The notes beneath the pieces are model-generated. The model did no database searches and was not told the DNA's origin. It worked only from the letters and a program-made list of their open reading frames with translations. DNA of 64,000 bases from Chrysaora quinquecirrha (Eukaryota > Cnidaria > Scyphozoa > Semaeostomeae > Pelagiidae): assembly GCA_014526335.1 (NCBI GenBank), contig JACTAT010000013.1:2081987-2145986 (forward strand), written 5' to 3'. This document shows positions 49,401 to 61,400 of this stretch, piece after piece (position 1 is the stretch's first letter; each line of letters starts with the position of its first letter). The position numbers were made by a program, and so were the translations under genes.

Positions 49401-52400
49401 TATCAACTAATTGTTAACCAAGCAAATGATTTTGTTCGAGCATATACATTCCATATAGCTACATACTTATATAAATCTCGCACATGAAAATCTTTACTAC
49501 AAGGATTCTTCAGGTTGATTATCATGATTGATGTGGAAGCTGCATCAACATATGCTACCATCCTTCCATAACAGCTAAACAAAAAGGTATTTTCTTCCTT
49601 GATGAGGCACTGTGAAAACTGTCTGTGGCACTGTCTTTATGCATGGAACAGCCTTAGCTCCATAGAAGCGTACCGTGACTGTTTCTTACTGTTTTGTAGC
49701 ATTAACGAGGCAATGTGGAAGCTGCAATGGTCAATGCCATGAGAATACCTTGTAAAAGTTGCATCAAATATCAATGATGCTTAGATATTGTAGTGTGGAG
49801 ATTGCGAACTGCCTCCTAAAAACCTCTAAAGCACTAGTTACAACACAAGATTTTATAGCTGTTATTGTCTAATTATGGACCTGATTCTAGCAATCTTAAT
49901 TCAAGAAACCTCTAGATATCCACGACACTTGTATTTCCTTATAAACGCAGGAAAGGTTGAAACAGTCTTCATCAGTGTGATACTCGGTTGGGTTTAATAA
50001 ACAGTTGAGTAGATGAAAATGTAGATTGTGATTCAGATGCTGTGCGTATATGTGCAACGTCCAGAAGTCGTTAGAGATATATCAACTAGTTGAATTTCAC
50101 TGGTAATACTGGGCTGCATCAAAGGTATTTGAAAATCTTACCTTGTAAGAATAATACCACATGGATTCTCGCTTTCTTCTTGAGTTTCGGAGTCATCTGT
50201 TTGTTCATCTTCAGCATTTAAAGAGCCTGATACATTATCACTGTCTTCGACTTGCTGAGACAGCAGTTTGAGTGGCGTCTTCCTTCTAGCTTGCTGTAAA
50301 GCTGGTGACTCGCTCACGGGTGTTAATGACTGTTTAGCAGACTCTGCGCTTCCTTCGATTGCTGATGTTACAGGACCTTCAGGAACTGGTTTTATCAAAT
50401 CCCTGCTGTCATCTTGATCTTCGTCTGTCAGTTTGCGAAATCGCAGTGGTGAGCTGGTTACGTCACCATTAGTAGTATGCTATGAAAAAGAGAATTTCAT
50501 TTAGTTATTATCATTGATTATTGATTGGGACAATTTTGGTATATCTGGCTCAATTAGACGCATATGCGTTTCATTTGAAACAAAAGGGTAGGGGGTAAGC
50601 TTTATTCAATCACCCTTTACCCAATGTTGGCAAGTATCAAAAACTATGAAATATGAAATTAAGACCCCGTTTAAATTAGAGAAAAAGATACCTACCTTTC
50701 GGGTACGATATGGGTACGATTTCATTTGGTTTACGTGAGAACGGATTGGGAAAGGATCCTCATGGACCCGCTTTACTAGCGCACCCATAAAGATATGACC
50801 CCGTTCCCAAAAACGGACGGATCTATGCATATCTGTCTAAGCGAAAAACCCACAGCAACTTTTCTGGGAACGGAATCAAGTAGAAACGTGAAAACGGGGT
50901 CTAACCAACCTCGTCCCCAGGCCCCAAACGTGTTTGCTCGAATTCTCAACCGTCAAATCCATTTGGGTTATGGACAGCGGAGTTTCACGTAGAGGCCTAT
51001 TCGCCCTGGGGACGAGGTTGGGGTCTAACTACCAACTTAGAACAAAACAGCAGGCTACATAATACATTGACTTTCTTACCTGAAACTTATTCTTGATAAC
51101 AAGTTTTTTCACGCTGCTTCGAGGAGTCAAGGAAGTGTCACTGAGAGAATGATCATCGTAGATATCTTCAAACAACTTGGACTAAAAAGAGCAGTGATAA
51201 ATTAGGCCACAGCTTCGCAATATGGAAAAGATATTCTTGATCAGGTTTGGGGTTAGAAAAAATACTCACCTTTGTCGAAGAAAGAAATGGTGATGGTTTT
51301 TTCCTAACTTTAATGGAAGGCTTTGAGAAGACCTGCAAAAAAAGACAGAAATAAAAATAACAAATACAAATTTCTTTATTATCAATATTTTATACACACT
51401 TCTTATGCTACAAGATTTTATAACTGCTATTGTGTTATCGTCTTATAAACATTGCTATTTAAATACAGCATTTATGCACGCAACGCGAAGGCCGTAAGGA
51501 CTCGGGCATCTATTAATACACACTGATAGCATCTTTTTGTTAGTTTTTATCCAGTTTAAACATTAGTAATTATTATCTATTATACACAATACGCTTTCAG
51601 CAATAAAACAGATACATTTTAAATCCATTAAGCAGTAAATACATATCTCTGCGAGTTAAAAAAGCGAGTAAAAAATCTCTTGATTTCTTAAACGAGCCTA
51701 TTCAACCATAAGAGTGCTGCTGCTCTTCTAAGGGGTCGTGTTTGGGTGCTTTCTGTTTTGAGAGACTGCATGAAGCCAGTTAGAGAAATACTCGTTCTAA
51801 TACTGACTAGTATGTCATTATAAACCTCTGGCAGAAAAATGACCACTGCGTTTAATATACGCAAGCCTAGCCCTTGAGATTTCATAGTTAAGGTAGTTCC
51901 TTGTTATGTGGGCTAATACTATGGGCCTACAAATTAATTCATGCACAGCTGAATAGACCTCAAAGTGGTCTGGATCCATGCGATATTTACTGGAAAATGG
52001 CGGACATCTTGAGTAAAGGGAATCTCCTTTCTGTGTGCAACGACCAGGATTGCAGTCTCAGCTTATCTGCTCAATAAGGCATTCAATCGAGTATTTTCCA
52101 TTTTGTTAGTTACTTGCATCTTGATTCCTGGTTTCTGCCGATATTTCCAACATTTATTGTCGCGCATTATTACGCGGAGAGGGTTTCCTAACTAAAGATG
52201 TCCGCCGTCCTCCAGAAAAACGTTGCCCGGACATCTGACCCAGACGTCTATTTCTCTCGTATGCAGTTCACTGATTTACCTTGTAATGCGACGCCGTACT
52301 GTTGGACACACCAGCTGGGCCTTTCATTGAGAGTTCAGGCTCTTTCGTTCTTCGCGAAGCCTAAAACACATAGAAAAGGAAATAGTAACCTTTTATGTAT

Positions 52401-55400
52401 AAGATTCAAAGCAAGTGGACGAAAGCCAAATATTAAACTACAACCTAGGCCAGGAATAGCGGAGAAAAATTCACGAAATAAAGATTTTGGTCATGTTTTC
52501 CTAACAAAAGCCCTCCTACACGCCCGAAACCTCTCCCTAAGTCAATGTTGTTTTTCCCATAAAGCCTACTTAATCTTGATTGAAAAAATAATCAGTCCAG
52601 CCAAGGAACATTGATTTCAGGGGGGGAGCTTTGTCCACATACAACGTGCGTATTTTAAGTTTTTTTTTCTCAGCTATTTTGGCCAGGATATTGGAGGTAT
52701 GGCAGGTAGACTGGGTGGGGGAATGAACTTGTATTTACAAATACTGTAAACAACTGAACGACCTCCCCTAAATAGTTTCTTAGTCCACAAAATGGACATG
52801 ACGAGACATAGGTAGGAAACTAGGACTGCAAATGAGGCTATATCTATCTATATCTATGTCATCAGACAAGCCCATAATGGGCATCTCACTGATGAGGTTC
52901 AGATCAGTCAACCTGCAAACAAGTTTTAAAAATAAACATAAAGCCGGAAAAAGTAAAGAGAAACAGGAGTTTTGGATGGAATGGGCAAATAAAAGACCTG
53001 AATATACTGTTTGCAGGTTGAGTGATCTGTCCCTATGCGGCTAAACAGTCACATTACAGTCACAAAGATAATAATAATAATAATTTGGCAAATTTGAATT
53101 GAAAAAATAGGTAAAGGAATAGAAGTAATTAGAAACTTACTGTAAGATTTCTGAATAATGGTGAGTCACCGAAAGGTGAATTTGCAAGGGCTTTCAATTG
53201 CTGCTGTAGAACCTGCTGTTGTTGAAAAGCTGCAAAACTGCTCTGATTTCTGAAAGACAAACGAAGTATCTTCTATGACACTGAAATTCTTAGTTTTTTC
53301 GGGTCGCAAAAATTGGTGATAAAAAATGAAATTAAGCACCCTAAAGCATTAAACGATGTCACAAAGCTTGGCTGCCCAAACTACAATCCTCGCCAAAAAT
53401 GCTGGGACACTTCGAATTTTTTCAAAATTCTTGCTCTAAAGACGCATACCCCCTCCCCCCGACTCAATGTTGATGAAATCGATGTTGCCAGTGGTCCCAA
53501 CATCATTGAGTCGGGGGAGGGGGGTCTAATTACCCAAATATATTGCAATGGGACCAGGTTTTTAAGGTAAAACATACTTATAACATACTGTCCCAATATT
53601 TTTGGCGAGGATTGTAGATAAGCTCTGCTTCTCTTGGGTCGCGTAGAATACAAATATTTTGTAGTATTTTGCAAGCTTGTAATTCAAGAAAAAATTTGAA
53701 TTGAATGAATTAAAATATAAACAAATTGAACATGGATTATGTTACTTACACTCCGCTAATTCCAGCTAACGCTTGGTTCGCGGTTAGGCCAGTGCTTGTA
53801 CCAAGAACTCCAAATCCCCCAGTACCTTGTGATAAAAGAGAACATTTAATATTCGAAAAGGTAGCAATAAATAGAAGGGTTAAATTAAAGTTGGTTTTTA
53901 GTCAAAGCGCTTTATGATTCGTGTCCAAAATTTATTATATCCGTGTCAACAAATACAGTATGAAATTTAGAAGGTAGTTCTTGGGGGTGGGGGCTCTAAA
54001 ATTCAGGAATTCTGGATGTATTCCTTTCCCTCTTTTCCGCAATCAACTAGTCAAAAGTCTGCACGCAGACTAAAATTTGCAAGCAGACTTCCGAAACTAT
54101 AAGCAAAAATAAATCAGGATTCAGGCGTCGAAAAAGATGAAAAAAGTTTAACAAAGCCTTGTTGTTTACTAGTAATTTATACTGTGATGTCAACAAAAGC
54201 AAAGATCAACTGTTTGTTTCCTTCATTAATTCAGTGAAGCATATTTGAACTCTTCGTTTAACCGTTTACAACATGTCTTTTTCAGGCTCCCGGGGAGGGG
54301 GGGTTACATGATCTCTGGATGGACGGGGTTGTGCCGCCAAATTTAATAAGCCCACCCATTTATAATGTAGACACAGGCAGGGTACAGACCCTTTATTATG
54401 GGTAATAACAAAAGGAATATGAGATTAATAAGGCTTTCTAGCCGCTATCATTGCTTTAAATTCCACTACGTCACATCTTCGACATCTATGACGCAACATC
54501 GATACTTTTCAGACTCAAATTAAGTGAAATGTTTTAGTTTTCATCGGTTTTCCAACCTGTTATAAGGGGACTTGGCAAAAGTCATACCCATGCTTTAGAG
54601 AATTTCAAGGCCAAGTACCCTACCCCAAGGTTTCAGGCATAGAACGTATTATGTTCTATTCATAACGTATACATTTGAAAACTATTCTGTAGTGTCCTAC
54701 GTTAGGATAACGCCCACGGACAAGTATATAGGATTATCTAACCAAACTTACTTCCAAATGCAGATGTACCAGTGAGTCCCGTGCCAAGCCCAGTCGATGT
54801 CCCAAGACCAGTGCCAAAGCCAGTCTTATTCTGTGCACCAAACAATCCAGTTCCAGTAGAAGCACTACTAGTTGCACCAAAGAGTCCTGTCCCAAGTGTG
54901 TTGCTTGTGCCAAATCCACCAAGTGTAGAGCCAAATCCTGTGCCACTAGTGGTAGCGAAAGCTGATTTTGATGTGGCAGTGTTGCCAAAAAGACCAGTTG
55001 AAGTGCCAGTGCCGAATGAGCCTGTGCCAAATGTGTTTGTGCTGGTCGTTGTGCCACCGAATCCGAATGGCTTTGAAGTAGCTCCAAAAAGACCACCACT
55101 CTGATAAACAAAACAAAAAATTTGAATAACAAAGAACAATATTATTACTGTAGAAAGTCTTGGCTATTCCACGAAAATGTTAGGGATCGAGAAATTTTTG
55201 TCGTTAGAAGAAAGAAGAAAAAAGCAGATAGCAGCCAGTGATGGGCAATTAGCTGATTATTGGAGGGCAATTCTATTGCTTCAATCAGCATCGCTTTCTC
55301 CTTCAAGCAAAAAGAAATTGTTTTACCAACATTGGAGAAGGGGTAGGTAACCACATCCCTCCGCCACCCAACTATCCTATCCGTCCATTATAAAAACTTT

Positions 55401-58400
55401 AGATTAAGTCATATCTGGATCCTTGTCAGTACTGTGATTCAAATTCACTTACAACATTTTCCTTCATTATTGGAATTCAAATCAGGAACATAGTATTCCG
55501 TTAATATTCCTTCTCTACAAACACACACGTTAGTCATTCAGATATAGCTTAATTGCCAACTTTTAAGCACAAGAGTAAACATTATGGTACCTGTTGCTGT
55601 CCAAAGGTTGAGTTACCAAAAAGACCACCAGAAGAAGTCGTTTGAGTCTGTCCAAAGCCGGTACTTGTACCAAATAGACCGGTCGATTGTCCGGTTGATC
55701 CGAATAACGAACCCTGAAATGCAAAAGTTAAATTATTTCTCAGTGGACGTTGTCTTGAAAGGCCAAAACGGCCTATATGAATCCAAAATAACAGGAACGA
55801 AAAAAAGAACAGGGGTTAGTTTATTAGGGTTTTCTAAATTTCGACAGGTCATAAGATTCAGGGAAGCAAGGCTTGAGTTACTTCCAGGAACCTGTATCGT
55901 AAAGAAGGAAGAAAAGAAGAGGTGTGAGGCAAAGAGTGAGTACTGGGAGAAAAGATTAAAGCGTGATTTAAACGAATTTAGACTATCGTATATCCTCGAT
56001 TAAGCGACTGGGGTGCTTGTTTAAAAACTGTCTTATAGAGGAGCAATTATTTATAAATTTATGAATAACTAAACGTTCTGACGAAAAATAGGCTTTGAAG
56101 CAAATGACAAAAGGTATCCCTTGATCCTCCCACCAAGAGTTTGCACAATACACTCCCAAAGGCCTGGGCCAAGCTGATGGGTACCTCAATCCAAAGAGGA
56201 TACTTATTCGAGGAAGGGCGCTTACTCGAGGAAATATCGTTAGAGATTGTCTCATGTTGCACGAATCATTTCTGTAGAAGATTTGAAGGTGCATTAAAAT
56301 TACAGATGACACTTTTTTGAACAAATAACGTATGATAAACAAGAAATAATTGGATTTAATTTCTCATGCATTTAAGAAAATCTACTTACTGTGGTGCCAC
56401 TACTTGTAGTTTGTCCCAGAAGGCCGCCAGTTGTACCAAATCCAAAGCCTGTACTAGCTGTAGTTTTTGCCGTACCAAAAATCGATCCAGTGCCAGTTGG
56501 TTTGCTTCCAAAAAGACCACCACTCTGAGAAGTTTGTCCAAAGAGTCCAGTACCTGTGGATTTTTGTCCGAAACCTGAAAGTGAAAGATCAGAAAATGTT
56601 TAGGATTATAGAGGTTTCAGGCTGTCAGATGACCGACAAGTACGGTCTTTTAGAAGCTTCAACACAGTAAAAACATCAGAATTTTGCAAATTTGTTAGCA
56701 AAATTCATAGGATTTCATATTACTCTTAAATTCATTAACATTTTGAAAAAGCTATCTACTTTTTACATTTCCTACCATAGGCTTTCCTTTCAACCTACAA
56801 CCTTCAGAAAAATCCCTACTGTGGGTAGAAATCCCTACGATTGGCAAGCCATTTTTGGTAAAATAATATGTTAACCTTCCACACAAAAATAACATAAACT
56901 AGCAAAGTATGACAACTGATGTTTCTGCTCTTTAAAGCTAACCTAACGTTTGTACAAAACTCAAAGACTTTTGAAATAGGCTAGTAACAAATGCAAACGA
57001 AATGGTGCAGGATGAAATCGCACACGATGACTTTTCTTTTGTATCAGACGCTTTTACCAATCAAAGATAGGTATCGTTTACTGCAAATTTTTGGTCTTCT
57101 GGAGCGTCATGCAACTCTGACGCCACCCTCTTACCTACACCCATGAGTGCATTTAAAAGGGTTTTAGGAATTACTGACCACCCTCCATCTGGAATAGAAG
57201 TGCACAACAAAAAGATAAACAGTTTACAAATAAAAGCAAATAATACCTCCAAAAGCAGATGTTTTGTTTTGTCCAAATGCAGAACCAGTAGTGCTTCCAA
57301 ACAATGAAGAAGATTGCGTTTGTGCAGTGCTTCCAAACAATGATGAAGATGTTGAACCAGATTTTCTTCCTGCTGTATAATCTTCCAGGCGCAATTCCTT
57401 CAAGAATATTGTCAATGATTGTAAATGTGTGTACTATTCTAAACCATTCTACTCTTTCAAGACGTTTCGCCAAACCTCCGATTCGCCCAACTTCCTTTTG
57501 CCCAACCTACTAAGAGGTTTTGCCCAACCCATCATGGTCGTTTCACCTAACGTGTGTCTCGCCTAACTTTTTTGCGTAGTTTTGAAATTATTTGATTAAC
57601 AACATTGAGGATCTGCCCCCAAATCCTCGATTACCAAACTGGTGGCTGTTTTAATGACAAAACAAGTTATAAATAGCAAGTAATTTAGTTGGGTACAACG
57701 ACAAAGGGTTTGGGCAAAAAGACCAGCTTGGGCAAAAAGGAAGTTGGGCAAAACGGAGGTTAGAGGAATCAAACAGATACCTTTTCTAAGATTATGATGA
57801 CATGATGACGATGGATGATTATTCCTGATACAAATATTTAAAGGAAAAGACTGCCATTGAATAGTGGCATAGTGAAAATGGAATCTATTGTGGCAGAGTT
57901 TTCATGGTTCTCGCATCATGATTGAAGGATTGTTACACCGTAATGTTAACATTGTATAAATGATCATATCTAATTGAGCCAGATTCCCACTGGCATAATT
58001 TTTCGTGTGAAGGTTATACATGAGTCCCTTATATCACTCTCAAACCAAGGCTAACACGAAACCGAGATCGCTCCAACTGAGAGTCCAAGTGATTGTACTC
58101 AAAAGCGTTAATGGCAAATCAGCTAATAAGTTAGACAGCTGAAGATAAGTTTGGTTGTGTGAGGTCAGGATTTGAATGGGTGACTTTCCAGATGGATGAC
58201 TAAACAACGCACTCTGCCGTCCTTCAGAAGGGACGTTAAACTATGGCTCCCATGCCTAGATGCAGCATGCATAGTAGGCCTAAATTAGCTGAAAAAGCTA
58301 GAAATAACAGCCTACTCTAAATAAAGTAACAACAACAAGTGAAGGTTAACTGTGAAGGTTAACTTTTTCCACAACACACGCAAACACAAGAATTTTTTTC

Positions 58401-61400
58401 AGCAATCAAATACCTAAAGCAGAAGCATTTTAACAAGTGAATGTCAACTCTACAAATAAATATTGCTTGAGCAGCATTGCATTGAAGCCTTACCTCTAAA
58501 CTCTTTGACTCATACTCTTTCATTACACTTATACATTGGTGCCTCGTTTGTACCATCATTGAGTTGCCATTTTTGACAACTGATTCTGAGTTGGTCACAG
58601 GCTAAAAGGAAAACAAATGTCTTAAAGTATCACTGCAGCAATGTAGACCCTTATAAAGGTCTGGGCTATTTTTAGACAAAAACAACTCCAAGAAATATTA
58701 TTCTTTCATCAGAATTAAAACTTCAGTATTATGAGAATTATCAAACAAAGCATACATTGAATTTCACTGTTGTTCCATTTGTAGTAGCTCCAGCTCCAAA
58801 AACTGCAAAATAAAAACATATTTTACTCAATTTTAGAAAATTTTATTTGATACAGTGTTGGTACAATTGCTCTGGAATCAAGGCCATTTGAAGTGGGCAA
58901 GGGCTAATTCTGAAAACAATAGTATGATGTCATAAAATCATTACATCTTCAAATACTTTTCAGTTGTTCAGCCCCCCCCCCATCTGAGATTCCTTTCAAT
59001 GGCTTTGCCAACCTAGACATTTCCTCTGCTGTGGTAGTTATTACATATAGATTTGCAGGAAGTATGGCAGAAGATAAAGTAAAAATCACAGGAACAAACC
59101 TGAGGATGTGCCAAAAAGTCCCCCTGAATTAGTTGATGTTGCAGCTGATGAGCCAAATGTGCTACCAGCAGCTGATGTCCCAAATGAACTACCAAACAGA
59201 CCAGTGGAGGCGGTTGATGTACCAAGAGTAGCTAAAAGGAAAATGCATGTTGTAATAAAATTCCTTGATTCAAAGCAGAATCTGATGGTAATGCTAGTGA
59301 TTTTTCTTGATTTATGCACACTTACATCCAAAACCAGTTGGTTTACTCTGCCCAAAAACACTTGAAGATTGCGGAGCTTGAAAGAGAGATGATGACTGTG
59401 TTGATGTACCAAATAATCCTCCACCTAAAATCAAAATAGTTAGCTATTATGTCAATTATCTCAAATGCATTTGATCACCAGCTCATGTTTACAGTAATAC
59501 CATCCAAGCCTTGTACTTTTTAGAGAAGATTTCAAGGGCATTGATAGTGAGCAAGCCATTTTATATGCAAATGTAGATTAGAGTTTGTGGGAGCTATACA
59601 GGTGATTAAGACCTGCAGCTTGCACCTTCAGCTTGGTAGTGATAGGAGCAAATACCATGGGTACTCATTTTCCAACCCTGGAAGGATAGATAGCTGAGCT
59701 GACTGCAGGCTGTTGGAAAATGGTCTCAACAAGGTATGAACCAAGAACCTTCCAACACACATAAACCAATCGGACACACCACCAGTTCACTACTACTATA
59801 ATCATTCCCATTGGGTATGTGTAAACAAGGGCCAAATACTCTTCACTTCAGGAAGCAGATTGCTTGAAATTTTCAGCAACAAGTGAATAGTCATTGAGGA
59901 AAGTTAGGGTGGGCAATCCTTCAGCAACATTTGAAAAGAATTTTGCATAGAAATTTGATGAAATTTCTCCCTTTTCTGTGTAATTGAAGGGTGATGTTAT
60001 AAAGTATTAATTGAGATAAAATCCCCAGTGAGATCCCCTCATTACATTCACTCCTCAGTGTCAAATCAATCAATCAAGCAAGCAATCTTTATTTCTTAAT
60101 GCAGGTCAGGGATTCTGGCCGCTGATATTCTAGAACAAATACCCCAGGTATTCATTTACTGACCTTGGAAGGATGGACAGCTGAGCTGACTGTAGGCTTG
60201 TTGAAAGTGGTCCCAGCGAGATTCAAACCCACAACCTCATGATCAAGAGCCAAATGCGTTGACCACTCTGCCACACCAATTGTGCTCAAAAGTAAGGAAA
60301 AAGTAGATTACCTGAAGCTTGGGTTGCAGGCTGTGAGAACAAACTTCCACTTGTATTTGTACTGCCAAACAGCCCAGTTCCTGTTGATCCACCCCCAAAG
60401 GCAGGGGCAGTGCTGGTGCCAAATGATGGGGTGCCAAATGCCGATGCTTGTGTTTTGGCTCCAAACAGACCTAAACAAAAATAACAATGATTATATATGC
60501 ATATATATTGCTGCAGTATTTTTAAAGGAAAATTTTTCAAAACTTTGTGGTTTACTTACCCCCAGAAGGTTGTCCAAAAGGAGTTGTTTGCCCAGCTCCA
60601 AAAGCACCTTTGAATAAAATAAAGGCATTATGTCATGTCAAAATATCAGTTATGATATACGCATAGATAATTTCAGTAAAGGTCCCACTGCATTGAAAGT
60701 ATTCAAAATCACAAGATATCAAGTTGTTGATGCAAAAATTGTATAAAGCATCCAGAACTTGGTCTAGGTGCTAAGTTTTACTGCCCTAGCACTTATCTTT
60801 TTAATTTTGTGAGCTTTCAAAGTTCCAAGATTCCATAAAGGCTTTGACCCAAAAAAATTAAGTTGGTGAAACTTTTTGCCCCACTCCATCTAAGCCATTA
60901 GGGTACCTATCAAATCGTAAACTTTCAATGCTTGTAAAATGGATCATACAAGTCAGTGCCAAGATAGCAAAACTTTGCACCTAGACTAAATTTTACATGA
61001 TTTAAATGATTTTCACATCAAAAACTTGATATTGTGTAATTTTGCAAAATCTTAATGCTGATGCTTACAGCTGTTAACAAAATTATCTATTATAGGGCTA
61101 GGCATATAGCATATAGGGAGTGTTAAGCAGAGGTGAAATCTTTATTTGCAGATCTACTAAAACGTTACCCTGCCCCGCTCCCCCAATGCAAAACTTCAGT
61201 CATGCTGAGATGAGGGGTGGGTTTAACTTTAACAATGCCTGTTTGTTGTTACATTTATATGTACATCAGCTGGTCTGGAATCTAAAGGCTGTACACCGGA
61301 CATGTCTGGCGTACACGATTGATTTTTGGCGTACACTTTGGTGTACATTTTCCTTAATTCACTAACTGGTGTACAAATATTTTGCAGTGTGATAAAAACA

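Noticed and set aside
52198..52614. Plus-strand 138-codon frame inside a NUP98 intron
   Set aside because: No domain or homologue recognised, no signal peptide or exon structure. The composition is not convincing and it probably lies in repeat sequence.
54734..55132. Leu/His/Gln-rich frame and a Pro/Val-rich plus-strand frame over NUP98 exon 11
   Set aside because: Shadow frames of the repetitive GLFG-coding exon.
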